A stretch of DNA of 63,621 nucleotides from Marinagarivorans sp. (GCA_028281865.1 JANQJB010000079.1:1-63621); one strand, 5' to 3'. Counted from the first letter of the stretch, positions 35,682 to 46,231 are shown. Notes: generated by a model from the sequence alone, not told the origin. A program made the numbers and translations.

Positions 35682-37364
35682 CTACTTATCTTTACTCTCA
35701 ATTTGAGCTTTGATGAGGTCGCCAATTGTAGAGGGCCCGGTTGGTTCAACCACTTTGTTACCGTGCTCTTTAACCGCCGCTTTCTCTTCATCGATTTCCT
35801 TCGCCTTTATCGAAAGCATTATCGCGCGATTTTTACGGTCAACATTGGTGATTTTCGCTTCGATTTCATCGCCTTCTTTCACCACGTTACGTGCATCTTC
35901 GACTTTATCACGGCTAATTTCAGAGGCTTTCAAAGTGCCTTCAACATCGTCTGCCAAAGTTAATATAGCGGCCTTGGCATCAACCTCTTTGACCACACCT
36001 TTAACAACAGCGCCTTTGTCGTTCTCTGCAACAAACACGGTGAACGGGTCTTCATCGAGTTGCTTAACGCCAAGTGAAATTCGCTCGCGTTCTGGATCGA
36101 TGGCCAATACAACAGTCTCAATTTCGTCACCTTTCTTGAACTTGCGAACTGCCTCTTCTCCCGCTTCATTCCATGAAATATCAGACAGATGCACAAGCCC
36201 ATCGATGCCACCGTCCAAGCCAATAAAGATACCAAAGTCGGTAATGGACTTGATTTTGCCCGAGATCTTGTCGCCTTTTGCAAATTGCTTTGAAAAAGTG
36301 TCCCACGGGTTTTCTTGACATTGCTTGATGCCTAACGAGATGCGGCGACGCTCTTCATCAATGTCGAGTATCATCACATCAACCTCGTCACCCACTTGCA
36401 CAACCTTAGATGGGTGAATGTTTTTATTGGTCCAGTCCATTTCAGAGACGTGAACCAAGCCTTCAACGCCTGTCTCAATTTCAGCGAAACAGCCGTAATC
36501 GGTAAGGTTAGTGACACGCGCTTTGACTTTCGCGCCTTCTGGGTAACGCTCTGTAATAGACGCCCAAGGATCTTCGCCCAGCTGTTTCAAACCGAGTGAA
36601 ACGCGATTGCGCTCACGATCAAACTTAAGCACCTTAACGTCAATCTCATCACCCACATTGACTATTTCACTTGGATGCTTAATACGCTTCCAAGCCATAT
36701 CAGTGATATGAAGAAGGCCATCTACGCCACCCAAATCAACAAATGCGCCATAGTCGGTAAGGTTTTTAACAATACCTTTAACTGCAGCACCTTCTTGTAA
36801 AGATGCGAGCAATTCTTCGCGCTCATCGGAGTTGGCTTGCTCCATAACTGCGCGGCGTGAAACAACGACATTGTTGCGTTTTTGATCAAGCTTAATAACC
36901 TTAAACTCAAGCTCTTTGCCCTCTAAGTGCGTAGTTTCACGGACAGGACGAACATCGACCAATGAACCGGGCAAAAAGGCACGAATACCTTGAACATCAA
37001 CTGTAAAGCCACCTTTAACCTTGCCGTTGATAATGCCGGAAATAACATCGTCTGCAGTATGTGCTGCCTCCAACACTTTCCAAGATTCAGCCCTTTTCGC
37101 TTTTTCGCGCGAAAGGCGTGTCTCACCAAAACCGTCTTCAACAGTTTCAAGTGCAACCTGAACTTCGTCTCCTACGTTTAGAGACAATTCGCCTGAATCG
37201 CTTTTAAATTGGGAGGATGGAATTACACCTTCTGATTTGAGCCCAGCGTGAACCGTGACCCAATCGTCGTCGATATCAATCACAACGCCCGTTACAATGG
37301 AGCCCGGGATCATATCAACTGTTTTTAAACTTTCTTCAAAGAGTTCTGCGAAACTTTCGCTCAT
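35682..37364 (-). CDS. rpsA: 30S ribosomal protein S1
   Basis: This 560-residue protein has six S1 RNA-binding repeats. The first begins near [20 protein letters not shown], and later ones show [40 protein letters not shown] and [20 protein letters not shown]. It binds mRNA and places it on the 30S subunit. Length is normal for gammaproteobacteria. The upstream gap of 260 bp holds a promoter candidate. In relatives rpsA follows cmk directly, but here lapA and lapB intervene. Confidence 0.97.
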   Translation of the reverse strand: MSESFAELFEESLKTVDMIPGSIVTGVVIDIDDDWVTVHAGLKSEGVIPSSQFKSDSGELSLNVGDEVQVALETVEDGFGETRLSREKAKRAESWKVLEAAHTADDVISGIINGKVKGGFTVDVQGIRAFLPGSLVDVRPVRETTHLEGKELEFKVIKLDQKRNNVVVSRRAVMEQANSDEREELLASLQEGAAVKGIVKNLTDYGAFVDLGGVDGLLHITDMAWKRIKHPSEIVNVGDEIDVKVLKFDRERNRVSLGLKQLGEDPWASITERYPEGAKVKARVTNLTDYGCFAEIETGVEGLVHVSEMDWTNKNIHPSKVVQVGDEVDVMILDIDEERRRISLGIKQCQENPWDTFSKQFAKGDKISGKIKSITDFGIFIGLDGGIDGLVHLSDISWNEAGEEAVRKFKKGDEIETVVLAIDPERERISLGVKQLDEDPFTVFVAENDKGAVVKGVVKEVDAKAAILTLADDVEGTLKASEISRDKVEDARNVVKEGDEIEAKITNVDRKNRAIMLSIKAKEIDEEKAAVKEHGNKVVEPTGPSTIGDLIKAQIESKDK

Positions 37365-37567
37365 TACATTACCTACAAATATGACGCCGACCTTAACCTT
37401 GCCTTATGAAATTGGCGGGGAAGCTAAGCCGGCCAGCCGCAGTTACCAGTCTGCGGGTCAATTAAAGTTTAAGTTCAAACAGCGCTTTCTGGTATTCAAA
37501 CTGTGAACTTGCCCATACCCCGCTTCGCGAGGAGGCGCGAGGGTACCAAAACAGGGGTTATTTATCA

Positions 37568-37595
37568 AGAATAATAGAGGGTCGAGAATAATCAA
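37568..37595 (-). promoter_or_regulatory. candidate rpsA promoter
   Basis: On the minus strand TTGATT (-35) and TATTCT (-10) are separated by 16 bp, about 200 bp upstream of the rpsA ATG. The long leader would leave room for the autoregulation known for S1. Confidence 0.35.
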
Positions 37596-37625
37596 ATGAC
37601 TGGGCAAAAGTCGCTACTTCAGTGG

Positions 37626-38810
37626 TTATTTCGGCTCAAGCGTCTCCCACTTTTTACAGGTCGGGCAGGCCCAGAAATGTGTTAGCGATTCGAATCCACA
37701 ACTGACACATTGAAACCGAGTAGCCTCTTCTACACGCGCTTTTAAGAAAGCGATTAGCTCGGCGAAAGACAGTGTTTCTATGGCGTCTTCCTTTAATAAA
37801 GATAGGGTTTCAATCACCACATCGATGGTAGGTGCGTCCGCCTGCGCATCGCGCAAATATTCAAAAGCTGCGCCACTGCCCCTTGATCGGAAAACAGCGC
37901 TGGCCAATATCAGCTGTTGCCACTCAGAGGGAGCTTGCTGCTGCAAGCGCTCGCACTCCATCTGTAGAGAATGACTCGGAAAGTCACTTTCATCGTGTGC
38001 AAGCAAAGGAATTACATGAGTGAAATAAAGAGGGTGGCTGACTTTAATCTGCTTAAGCGGCTCAAGGGCTTTTTTTAAAGACGGCATGTCTTCGCCATTT
38101 AGCAGCGCCAATTGAGTTTTTGACAGAGCAACTCGGATATTTTGCGGGTCAAATTTCTCCGCTTTTTCAAGCCATTTGTTTGCCTCTTTGAGGTTGGATT
38201 TCTCCAGCATCTGTTGCGTCAGCTCGCAGCAAAAATGGCATTGCACCATAGACCAATGCTCTTTGCGCCGACTTACCTTACGGTCTGTCAGTTTACTCGC
38301 GATTTCTATGCCGCGTTCCCATTCTTTTTCACCCTGATAGACGTCAACCAGATGCTCAAGCGCGCGACGCTTGACGTCGGCCGAGCGACTATTTGTTAAC
38401 TCAAGTAACAAGGTTTCTGCGCGATCAAGTAAGCCCGACTTTTGATAGTCATAAGCAAGCTCCAGCTGCACTAGGTGCTGCTGCTCTTGGTCTAGGTTAG
38501 GGCGAGAAAGCAAGTTTTGGTGGATTTTTACCGCTTTTTCCGTTTCACCACGCTTGCGCAACAATTTACCAAGCGCAAAATGCGTGTCCAAGGTTTCATT
38601 ATTAACCGCAAGATCAGCAATAAATTGGTCGATCGCCTCATCAGATTGAGCTTCAGCTAGCTGATCCAGGGCCGCTGAACCATCCGCACTTAAATGACTC
38701 GGCAATTTTAATCTTCGTGTTTTCTTACCCTGGCGATAACCCAAGAGAAAACCTGCAGCAATAGCAAGCGCAATAATGACAAAGGCGAACATTCCTGATT
38801 CTACGAACAT
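37626..38810 (-). CDS. lapB: LPS assembly protein LapB (YciM)
   Basis: This 394-residue protein has one N-terminal membrane helix (FAFVIIALAIAAGFLLGYRQGKK), then tetratricopeptide repeats in the cytoplasm. A C-terminal rubredoxin-like zinc knuckle is CVSCGFESLTHFWACPTC. LapB regulates LpxC turnover through FtsH and thus LPS synthesis. It follows lapA by 7 nt. E. coli LapB is of similar length. Confidence 0.92.
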   Translation of the reverse strand: MFVESGMFAFVIIALAIAAGFLLGYRQGKKTRRLKLPSHLSADGSAALDQLAEAQSDEAIDQFIADLAVNNETLDTHFALGKLLRKRGETEKAVKIHQNLLSRPNLDQEQQHLVQLELAYDYQKSGLLDRAETLLLELTNSRSADVKRRALEHLVDVYQGEKEWERGIEIASKLTDRKVSRRKEHWSMVQCHFCCELTQQMLEKSNLKEANKWLEKAEKFDPQNIRVALSKTQLALLNGEDMPSLKKALEPLKQIKVSHPLYFTHVIPLLAHDESDFPSHSLQMECERLQQQAPSEWQQLILASAVFRSRGSGAAFEYLRDAQADAPTIDVVIETLSLLKEDAIETLSFAELIAFLKARVEEATRFQCVSCGFESLTHFWACPTCKKWETLEPK

Positions 38811-38817
38811 AAGTGAA

Positions 38818-39129
38818 CTATTTTCCTAACGCGGCCGAGCGCGTATTTTTCAACTCAAGCTCTAACTGCGTCACCTTCTTATTCAATGATCGATGCCGAT
38901 TGCGATCAAGCAAATAGAAAAAGAGAAAAGGCAGTGCGCCAATCAGCAACCCAGAAGCAAACACCAAAATAAACACAACTCCAACATCCTGCTCAATATC
39001 CAGCAACAACAAATTGAGAATCACCGGATCATCATTTCTATAGGCAATCCAAAACGCCAAAAATATAATCGTGCATAGCCATATAAACAGAACAGCTAAT
39101 TTCGAATAGCGCCAGAGCCTTTTAATCAC
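38818..39129 (-). CDS. lapA: LPS assembly protein LapA (DUF1049)
   Basis: This 103-residue protein has two hydrophobic helices at about 10-31 and 50-73, a positively charged loop (LLDRNRHRSLNKKV) and a short coiled-coil end (QLELELKNT). It is the usual partner upstream of lapB. It is encoded after cmk with a 37-nt gap. Confidence 0.85.
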   Translation of the reverse strand: MIKRLWRYSKLAVLFIWLCTIIFLAFWIAYRNDDPVILNLLLLDIEQDVGVVFILVFASGLLIGALPFLFFYLLDRNRHRSLNKKVTQLELELKNTRSAALGK

Positions 39130-39166
39130 GCCGACTTCTCCACACTTAATTGTCCCCTCGCCTGTT

Positions 39167-39841
39167 TCAAGGCAAAAGCCCTCTATCTTTCATTAATGAG
39201 AAGACACGCTGGTTAACCTCGCCAATAGAAAGCGCTGTACTGTCAACCAAAATAGCGTCATCTGCAGGCGTTAGGGGAGCAGTCGCTCTAGAGCTGTCGC
39301 GTTCATCACGCGCGCGAATTTCCTCTATTAAAGACTGCATATCAGCGTTTTGCCCCGCTTGCTCCAGCTGTAAATAGCGTCTTTTAGCCCTCTCCTCTGG
39401 CGACGCAGTCAAAAATATTTTCAGCTGTGCTTGAGGAAAAACCACAGTTCCCATGTCACGACCGTCGGCCACCAAGCCAGGCTCTTGTGCAAACGCGCGT
39501 TGACGCTGCAGTAGGGCGCTGCGCACCCCCGGAAAAGCGGCCACAATTGACGCGTTCATCCCAGCTTTTTCTGTGCGAATTTCCCTGCTGACGTCTTCAT
39601 CTGCTAAGACTACCTTTGTGTCTTCAATGGTCGTCTCAAAAACAACAGGTAAGTTTAGCGCAATCGTCACGACGGCAGACTCGTCTTGAATATCAACACC
39701 CTGCTTTAGAGCTGCCAACGCGGTAACACGATACAGTGCACCACTATCTAATAACGAGAACCCGGTTTCCTCTGCGAGTTTTCTACTAATCGTGCCTTTT
39801 CCAGCACCGCTTGGACCATCAACCGTAATAATCGTTGTCAC
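39167..39841 (-). CDS. cmk: Cytidylate kinase
   Basis: This kinase of 224 residues phosphorylates CMP and dCMP. Motifs are ITVDGPSGAGKGTISRKLAE (P-loop), LDSGALYRVTALAAL, LVADGRDMGTVVFPQA and ASPEERAKRRYLQL. The start is a GTG at 39841 with GGAAG seven bases upstream, overlapping the pyrF stop as GTGA. A longer frame from 39880 would add 13 residues that do not fit the family. Confidence 0.95.
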   Translation of the reverse strand: MTTIITVDGPSGAGKGTISRKLAEETGFSLLDSGALYRVTALAALKQGVDIQDESAVVTIALNLPVVFETTIEDTKVVLADEDVSREIRTEKAGMNASIVAAFPGVRSALLQRQRAFAQEPGLVADGRDMGTVVFPQAQLKIFLTASPEERAKRRYLQLEQAGQNADMQSLIEEIRARDERDSSRATAPLTPADDAILVDSTALSIGEVNQRVFSLMKDRGLLP

Positions 39842-40569
39842 TTTTTCGCTTCCAGGATTTGCTGAGTAATCGCCTCGCAAACTTTGAGAGGGTTGTCGGC
39901 TTGCGTGATTGGTCGGCCAACCACTAGGTAATCGGACCCGGCAACAATCGCTTCGCTAGGTGACAGAGTGCGCCGCTGGTCATCCACCGCGCTCCCCGTA
40001 GGTCGAATACCCGGGGTTACACATAGCAATTGATGCTTAGTCGCTTCTTTAATTGCAGAGACTTCCTGAGCAGAACAGACTATCCCATCAAGCTGCGCTT
40101 CTAGCACAAGGTCTGCTAAGGCAATCACCTGCTCATCAACACTGCGATTAACCCCGACCGCTTTAAGTTCGCCGCTAGTCATACTCGTCAAAACCGTTAC
40201 ACCAATTAAAAGAGGCCTATGCGAAGATTTATCGAGGCTTTCTCGCGCCGCAACCATCATGCGCGAACCGCCGCTCGCATGCACATTGACCATCCATACA
40301 CCTAAATGGCTTGCAGCCGTTACTGCCTTCGCAACTGTGTTGGGAATGTCGTGGAATTTTAAGTCTAAAAAGACTTCAAACCCACATTTTTGAATCTCTT
40401 CTACCAGAGAGGGGCCAAAAAGAGTGAACATTTCTTTGCCGATTTTTACCCGACAGTGGTTGGGGTCGAGTTGCTTAACTAAGTTTAAGCAAAGCTCTTT
40501 ATGATTAAAATCGAGTGCAACAATAAGATGGGGAGACGTGTTTCGGGATGAAGAGATTTCTGGCGACAT
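39838..40569 (-). CDS. pyrF: Orotidine 5'-phosphate decarboxylase
   Basis: This TIM-barrel enzyme of 243 residues does the last step of UMP synthesis. Motifs are LIVALDFNHKELCLNLVKQL, KIGKEMFTLFGP, the catalytic FLDLKFHDIPNTV (D-x-K-x-x-D), VNVHASGG, and the phosphate site YLVVGRPITQA. ATG at 40569 is preferred to TTG at 40584. It overlaps cmk by 4 bp, an arrangement that links two pyrimidine genes. In P. aeruginosa pyrF lies at the other end of the rpsA-lapB group. Confidence 0.94.
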   Translation of the reverse strand: MSPEISSSRNTSPHLIVALDFNHKELCLNLVKQLDPNHCRVKIGKEMFTLFGPSLVEEIQKCGFEVFLDLKFHDIPNTVAKAVTAASHLGVWMVNVHASGGSRMMVAARESLDKSSHRPLLIGVTVLTSMTSGELKAVGVNRSVDEQVIALADLVLEAQLDGIVCSAQEVSAIKEATKHQLLCVTPGIRPTGSAVDDQRRTLSPSEAIVAGSDYLVVGRPITQADNPLKVCEAITQQILEAKK

Positions 40570-40679
40570 GCAATACTCGAGCAATTGAATTTCGCTCTGG
40601 AGTTTAGCATAGCCACAAGGCTAATCCACCTGCCACCGGGAAAAGTTTAGCAGCAAGTGGATCAGCCCAACTCGATGAA

Positions 40680-41030
40680 TTACAAGGTGAGGCGATCGCG
40701 AATTTTATCTAAAGTCGCACTGCCAATTCCTTTCACCTCCAGCAACTGTTCAACAGAATCGAAGTGCCCGTTGGTTTTGCGCCACATGACAATCGCTTCA
40801 GCTTTCGCCAGACCAATGCCGACAAGATGCTCTGCGATTTCCTCGACACTTGCCTGGTTTACGTTAATTTTTTCCGTTTGAACGCTTTCGATTACTGCAT
40901 TTTTACTCTGCTCGAGTGCATCGTTTGCAAATGCCGAATACGAAAAAACTCCACAGGCGAAAAAAGAAAGCGCCAAGACTAAAACGTTTAAAATGTTAAC
41001 GGAACTTGTGCTTGTATTGGATTGTTTCAT
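40680..41030 (-). CDS. ComEA-like helix-hairpin-helix protein
   Basis: This 116-residue protein begins with a signal peptide or membrane anchor (VLVLALSFFACGVFSYSAFA at about 16-35), a linker, and one double HhH DNA-binding domain (INVNQASVEEIAEHLVGIGL and GHFDSVEQLLEVKGIGSATL). Proteins of this kind bind DNA in the periplasm. Many gammaproteobacteria carry them without evident competence. It stands alone between pyrF and cysN. Confidence 0.85.
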   Translation of the reverse strand: MKQSNTSTSSVNILNVLVLALSFFACGVFSYSAFANDALEQSKNAVIESVQTEKINVNQASVEEIAEHLVGIGLAKAEAIVMWRKTNGHFDSVEQLLEVKGIGSATLDKIRDRLTL

Positions 41031-41350
41031 TAGTATTTCCTTATTTAAAATTGAAATGAAAAGTTTAGTTTGTCAACGCCCTGTTGACGATGGCTATAGT
41101 AGGTGCGGAAGATTTACTAAAACAGCAGAGATCTATGACAAAGCTTGTAGGACATTTGCCACAGTCGTGTAAGATATTGGCGGCGTGAGATATTGGCGGC
41201 GTTAAATATTAGCGGTGTAGGTATTCGAGGTGTGAGACTTTTGGCCAAAAAAATGGCCAGCTAAGTTAGATGTTCGCCTTGTGGCCGCTAACAATAGCGA
41301 CCACGAGCGACACTGGGACCGCTAAACAGAGCATAGGTTTGTGCAATTTA
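41031..41350. other. 320-bp gap upstream of comEA-like gene
   Basis: The gap separates cysN (3' end) from the comEA-like gene (5' end). Apart from the 16-bp tandem repeat at 41172-41235 I see no gene or clear terminator. A promoter for the comEA-like gene should lie near 41050-41100. Confidence 0.4.
41172..41235. repeat. four degenerate 16-bp tandem units
   Basis: The unit AGATATTGGCGGCGTG is followed by AGATATTGGCGGCGTT, AAATATTAGCGGTGTA and GGTATTCGAGGTGTGA. The first two are nearly identical and the others are diverged. It lies just past the end of cysN. Confidence 0.7.
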
Positions 41351-42775
41351 CTATTTTAAAATTTTACTCAAATCCTTTGCTTCCCAGTGTGGAAAGTGTT
41401 TGCGAATTAATGCATTTAGTTCACGCTCAAATTCGCTGACGTTATGCTTACTGGTTTGCGTTGTCGCTGAGGACAGTGCTTCACATACCATGCCGGCGCC
41501 AACAGTTGCATTAGTTAGGTGATCGATAATAATAAAAGCGCCTGTTGCACGGTTTTTATTGTAAGGATCAACAACAACGGCTTGTTCAGTCGTGAATTCA
41601 ACAACGGCAATATCGTTGAGTTGCAAAGCATCGGTTTGAGACTCTTTTAAGCTGTTCACGTCAATTCGATGACAAATTGTATCAACTGCACCGCGCGTAA
41701 CTTTGCTATTAAATTTAAAATAATATTGCTTGCCAGGTGTGAGAGTCGCTTCTGTCATCCAGACCAAATGCGCTTTCATACGCCTGCTGGTATCGATCTC
41801 ATCCGTAGTTTTTATTAAAACATCGCCACGACTAATATCAATTTCATCTTCGAGTGTTAGGGTTATGGCTTGCCCAACAAATGCTTGTTCGAGGTTACCA
41901 CCGTGAACAACAATTTCTTTTACGCGGCTAGCCTTGCCGGAGGGTAGAGCTTTAACTTGTTCGCCTTTTTTAATTACACCCGATGCGACAGTACCGCAAA
42001 AACCGCGAAAATCAAGATTGGGCCGATTAACGTATTGGATGGGAAAACGGAAATCATCGACGTTTTTGTCTTGCGCAATTTGCACGCTCTCCAGTGTTTC
42101 CATTAAAGTTTGCCCGTCATACCACGCGCTACGTTCGCTGCGATTGACGACGTTATCACCATCAAGTGCTGAAATTGGGATAAAGAAGTAATCTTGTTTT
42201 TCTAGGCTTTTTGAAAACTCAATATAATCCGCTTTAATTTTTTCGAAAACTGCTTGATCAAAGTCCACCAAGTCCATTTTATTGATCGCTACAATCACAT
42301 GTTTAATGCCTAGCAGTGACGCGATGAAGGAATGGCGGCGCGTTTGTGTCACTACGCCTTTACGCGCATCAATTAAAATAATCGCCAAATCACAAGTTGA
42401 GGCGCCGGTGGCCATATTGCGCGTATATTGTTCGTGGCCCGGTGTGTCGGCAATAATAAATTTGCGTTCTGCTGTTGAAAAATAGCGGTAGGCAACATCA
42501 ATGGTAATACCCTGCTCGCGTTCGGCTTGTAAGCCATCAACCAACAGCGCTAAATCGAGTTTTTCTCCTGTGGTGCCGTGCTTAACGGTGTCAGCCTGAA
42601 TCGATGCCAGTTGGTCTTCGTATATCATCATTGAGTCATGCAATAAACGACCAATTAATGTGGACTTGCCGTCGTCGACGGATCCACAGGTCAAAAAACG
42701 CAACAATTCTTTTCTTTCGTGTTGCGCCAAATACGCGTCGATATCTTTTTCAATTAAATCAGATTGGTGACTCAT
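41351..42775 (-). CDS. cysN: Sulfate adenylyltransferase GTPase subunit
   Basis: This 474-residue EF-Tu-like GTPase has [18 protein letters not shown] (P-loop), [32 protein letters not shown], and NKMDL, followed by two beta-barrel domains. With CysD it makes APS from sulfate and ATP. It lacks the C-terminal APS kinase (CysC) domain found fused in many relatives, so PAPS would need another gene. Between it and cysD lies a long palindromic element. Confidence 0.95.
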   Translation of the reverse strand: MSHQSDLIEKDIDAYLAQHERKELLRFLTCGSVDDGKSTLIGRLLHDSMMIYEDQLASIQADTVKHGTTGEKLDLALLVDGLQAEREQGITIDVAYRYFSTAERKFIIADTPGHEQYTRNMATGASTCDLAIILIDARKGVVTQTRRHSFIASLLGIKHVIVAINKMDLVDFDQAVFEKIKADYIEFSKSLEKQDYFFIPISALDGDNVVNRSERSAWYDGQTLMETLESVQIAQDKNVDDFRFPIQYVNRPNLDFRGFCGTVASGVIKKGEQVKALPSGKASRVKEIVVHGGNLEQAFVGQAITLTLEDEIDISRGDVLIKTTDEIDTSRRMKAHLVWMTEATLTPGKQYYFKFNSKVTRGAVDTICHRIDVNSLKESQTDALQLNDIAVVEFTTEQAVVVDPYNKNRATGAFIIIDHLTNATVGAGMVCEALSSATTQTSKHNVSEFERELNALIRKHFPHWEAKDLSKILK

Positions 42776-42853
42776 AAATAACTCTTAATAGTTACAAACA
42801 TTTGCGTTGTTTGTATTTAAACTCTCTCTACGAAATTCTCAAACCTAAGATCC

Positions 42854-42965
42854 GTTTCGGTATGCGGTGAGGGCTTTTCGGACCGCCGTTAACCCCTCCC
42901 TGGGGGCTCTGTCAAAATCGTCCACGATTTTCACAGTCCGAAAAGCCCTCACCGCATACCGAAAC
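42854..42965. repeat. long palindromic element 1 (cysD-cysN gap)
   Basis: Perfect 30-bp arms (42854-42883 and 42936-42965) enclose a 52-nt loop. The loop carries a second near-perfect hairpin, CTGTCAAAATCG/CGATTTTCACAG, abutting the right arm. Arms contain GGTGAGGGCTTTTCGGAC. It is the same design as elements at 52242, 52403 and 59716, but with its own arm sequence and a more diverged loop. It sits 46 bp after cysD and 78 bp before cysN, so transcripts of the pair would carry it. Confidence 0.92.
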
Positions 42966-43010
42966 TAACTACGTGCCAAACTAAAAACAGCTTGGTAAAA
43001 AAATAATTAA

Positions 43011-43919
43011 TTAAAAATAACCTTCCTGCTTTTTCTTTTCCATTGAACCGGCACTATCGTGATCGATAACTCGCCCCTGACGTTCAGAAGTTTTAGTCAA
43101 CAACATTTCTTGAATAACTTCGGGAAGCGTCGTCGCTTCCGACTCGACTGCGCCGGTCAGCGGATAGCAACCAAGGGTGCGAAAACGCACAAGTTTTTCC
43201 TCAGGTACTTCTCCTTCGTGAAGCGGCATGCGATCGTCGTCGACCATAATAAGTGTTCCGTCACGCTCGACCACGGGGCGTTTCGCGGCTAAATAAAGCG
43301 GAACAATCGGAATATTTTCCAAATGAATATACTGCCAAATATCCAATTCCGTCCAATTTGAAAGTGGGAACACGCGGATACTCTCGCCCGAATCAACTTT
43401 ACTGTTATAAATGTTCCACAATTCTGGCCGTTGGTTTTTTGGGTCCCAGCGATGGTTTTTATCGCGAAATGAATAGACACGTTCTTTTGCACGCGACTTT
43501 TCTTCGTCACGGCGAGCACCACCAAAAGCCGCATCAAAATTGTATTTGTTTAACGCCTGCTTGAGCGATTGCGTTTTCATAATATCGGTATGCTTTGCAC
43601 TTCCATGCGTAAATGGGCCGACACCCATTGCTACACCTTCCTGATTAATATGGACAATTAAATCCCAACCCAGCTCTTTGACACGGTTATCGCGAAACTC
43701 AACCATTTCACGAAACTTCCAGGTCGTGTCGATATGCATTAACGGAAAAGGCGGCTTACCGGGATAGAATGCTTTCAGCGCTAAATGCATCATCACCGAG
43801 GAGTCCTTCCCAATCGAATACAGCATGACCGGCCGATCAAATTCCGCAGCGACTTCACGAATAATATGGATGCTTTCAGCTTCAAGTTGCTTTAAATGAG
43901 TTAATGAATATTCAGACAT
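43011..43919 (-). CDS. cysD: Sulfate adenylyltransferase subunit 2
   Basis: This 302-residue ATP pyrophosphatase-type enzyme has the PP-loop [13 protein letters not shown] at about 35, [33 protein letters not shown], and [15 protein letters not shown]. It forms the catalytic half of ATP sulfurylase. It follows tyrA~aroA by 43 nt. Sulfite derived from this route is the sulfur donor for the UDP-sulfoquinovose synthase at 23.5 kb. Confidence 0.95.
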   Translation of the reverse strand: MSEYSLTHLKQLEAESIHIIREVAAEFDRPVMLYSIGKDSSVMMHLALKAFYPGKPPFPLMHIDTTWKFREMVEFRDNRVKELGWDLIVHINQEGVAMGVGPFTHGSAKHTDIMKTQSLKQALNKYNFDAAFGGARRDEEKSRAKERVYSFRDKNHRWDPKNQRPELWNIYNSKVDSGESIRVFPLSNWTELDIWQYIHLENIPIVPLYLAAKRPVVERDGTLIMVDDDRMPLHEGEVPEEKLVRFRTLGCYPLTGAVESEATTLPEVIQEMLLTKTSERQGRVIDHDSAGSMEKKKQEGYF

Positions 43920-43962
43920 AACAATAAAAACTTATTAATCGAAAAACTACCAATTAAAAAAC

Positions 43963-46215
43963 TTAGTCGGTTTCTAATTTAATCCCTACTTCTTGCGCAA
44001 GTTGCACGAAATTAGGAAATGAGGTCGCAACATTTGCGCAGTCCTTTATTGTAATAGGGGCTGTTGCACGTAAGCCTGCTATTGCAAATGACATCGCGAT
44101 GCGGTGATCACCCAAGCTTTCAACCTCTCCACCACCAATTGGCCCACTATTAATAACAATCCCGTCGGGTGTTGCAGTTGCATCGACGCCCAATTTGATA
44201 AGGCCATCGGCCATTGCTTGAATACGATCACTTTCCTTAACGCGTAATTCTTCAGCCCCAGTCAATACTGTTTGACCTTCTGCACAAGCAGCGGCAATAA
44301 ATAGCGCGGGGAACTCATCAATCGCTAGAGGAACTTGATCTTCAGGAATATGAATGCCTGTTAGCGGCGCATATTGAATGTGAATATCGGCAACCGGCTC
44401 TCCGCCAATTTCACGCTCATTTTTTAATTCCAAATTGGCGCCCATAGCTTTGAGTATATTGATAACACCGATACGCGTGGGATTAACGCCAACATGTGTC
44501 AACGTCAAATCGGAACCCGGAGTAATAGCGGCGGCGACTAAGAAAAATGTTGCAGAAGAAATATCAGCAGGAATATCAATATTGGTACCAACTAATTTAC
44601 CGCCTGATGTTATCGATGCAGTCGCGCCTTCTTTTTTAACCGGATACCCAAAGCCCGTTAACATGCGTTCGGTATGGTCTCGTGTCGGAGCCGGCTCAGT
44701 TACCGAAGTTTCACCTTCCGCGTATAAACCAGCTAACAACAAACAGGATTTTACTTGCGCACTTGCAACCGGCATATTGTAGTGAATGCCTTTTAATTTT
44801 TTGCCACCGCCAATTTTAATCGGTGGCGTTCCGTCTTCTTCAGTAACTAAACTTGCACCCATTTCGGCGAGCGGTTTTGTAACACGACGCATTGGGCGTT
44901 TCGATAACGATTCATCACCGGTCAATTCTGTATCAAAAGCTTGCCCCGACAATATACCCGACAACAAACGCATAGAAGTACCGGAGTTGCCAACATAAAG
45001 TGACTTTTCGGGCTTTTTCAAACCGTGCAAGCCGACGCCGTGAATTGTTACACAGCCATTTTCCGGACCTTCAATTTCCACACCCATATCGCGAAATGTT
45101 TGCAACGTCGCTAGTGCATCTTCGCCCTCTAAAAAACCTTCTACATAGGTAACGCCCTCTGCCAGAGAACCCAGCATAATCGAGCGATGAGAAATTGATT
45201 TATCTCCTGGAACACGAATCGATCCAGCGACCTTTCCGCCTGGGCTAACCCTAAATGTATTCATTGCGCTCATCGTCGTCGGCACCTTGGCCATATTTTT
45301 TCGTTGATCTAACATCTTGGTAAAATGATCACGTGCTGTTTTTGCTCGAGTAAAAACATCGAGCATTTGATCTCCATCACCTGACCCAATCGCATTTTTT
45401 AACGTGTGCAAATCTGCCGAAAATTCCTCTATTGCACGCATCACAGCATCTCTGTTGGCAAGCATAATGTCGCGCCACATAATCGCATCACTCGAAGCGA
45501 TGCGCGTAAAATCGCGAAAACCGCCCGCAGCATAACGAAAGATATTCGTGCTATTGCTGTTGTTAGTTAATGTATCAACTAATGAAAACGCAATAGCATG
45601 TGGCAGGTGACTCGTTGCAGCAAGAATTTCATCGTGCTCGTCAACAGACAGTTCCTGCACTTCGGCCCCAACACCCCGCCAAAGTGCTTCCACGAGAGCA
45701 CGATGCTGCTCGGACGTTTCTTTCACCGGAGTTAAAATAATGCGATGGTTTACAAAGAGGTCGGGGTTAAAAGCCTCAACGCCACTTTTTTCTGAGCCCG
45801 CTATAGGGTGACCCAAAACCAACTGCGGCGGTACCTTTCCGTAAACCGATAATACATCGTTAAGGACACTGCCTTTTACACTAGCGCCATCGGTGACAGT
45901 CACTTCAGGTGCCACAGTTTTAGCAACATCTGACAAAACAGCGCGAACAGACAATGTCGGAACGGCTATAAATATCACATCTCCTGCGCCAAGCCGACTG
46001 GCAATTTGTTCTATGCTTATGACCGCTTCGTCAACAACACCGAGCTCAACCGCCTTACGCGCGACATTTTCGCGCCGCGCCACACCGATCGTTCGTTCGC
46101 ACAAAGCGTTTTTTTTCGCAGCACAGGCGAGACTCCCACCAATCAAACCCGTTCCCACAACAACAAGATTACGCACCAGCGTTTTCGTTCGAGTGGTTGG
46201 AAAGTCGGAAGTCAC
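43963..46215 (-). CDS. Fused prephenate dehydrogenase and EPSP synthase
   Basis: This 750-residue protein has two enzymes. Residues 1-300 are TyrA-like: VVVGTGLIGGSLACAAK for NAD, LGHPIAGSEKSG and ATSHLPHAIAFSLV. From about 318 it is AroA: VPGDKSISHRSIMLGSLAEG, LYVGNSGTSMRLLSGI, SAQVKSCLLLAGLYA, RVKESDRIQAM and GDHRIAMSFAIAG. The fusion is known from pseudomonads and relatives, and makes steps of the shikimate and tyrosine pathways in one chain. It lies 16 nt after pheA. The hisC gene that stands between them in P. aeruginosa is absent. Confidence 0.95.
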   Translation of the reverse strand: MTSDFPTTRTKTLVRNLVVVGTGLIGGSLACAAKKNALCERTIGVARRENVARKAVELGVVDEAVISIEQIASRLGAGDVIFIAVPTLSVRAVLSDVAKTVAPEVTVTDGASVKGSVLNDVLSVYGKVPPQLVLGHPIAGSEKSGVEAFNPDLFVNHRIILTPVKETSEQHRALVEALWRGVGAEVQELSVDEHDEILAATSHLPHAIAFSLVDTLTNNSNSTNIFRYAAGGFRDFTRIASSDAIMWRDIMLANRDAVMRAIEEFSADLHTLKNAIGSGDGDQMLDVFTRAKTARDHFTKMLDQRKNMAKVPTTMSAMNTFRVSPGGKVAGSIRVPGDKSISHRSIMLGSLAEGVTYVEGFLEGEDALATLQTFRDMGVEIEGPENGCVTIHGVGLHGLKKPEKSLYVGNSGTSMRLLSGILSGQAFDTELTGDESLSKRPMRRVTKPLAEMGASLVTEEDGTPPIKIGGGKKLKGIHYNMPVASAQVKSCLLLAGLYAEGETSVTEPAPTRDHTERMLTGFGYPVKKEGATASITSGGKLVGTNIDIPADISSATFFLVAAAITPGSDLTLTHVGVNPTRIGVINILKAMGANLELKNEREIGGEPVADIHIQYAPLTGIHIPEDQVPLAIDEFPALFIAAACAEGQTVLTGAEELRVKESDRIQAMADGLIKLGVDATATPDGIVINSGPIGGGEVESLGDHRIAMSFAIAGLRATAPITIKDCANVATSFPNFVQLAQEVGIKLETD

Positions 46216-46231
46216 CGTTTCTATTTCTTAA

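Noticed and set aside
35676-36599. Long open frames on the plus strand opposite rpsA, and similar ones opposite gyrA, sqdB and gmd
   Set aside because: They mirror codon bias of the strongly conserved genes on the minus strand. They have no recognised motif and no ribosome sites.
40680-41030. The ComEA-like gene as evidence for a competence cluster
   Set aside because: It is isolated, with no other DNA-uptake genes in the window. Such proteins occur widely without natural transformation.
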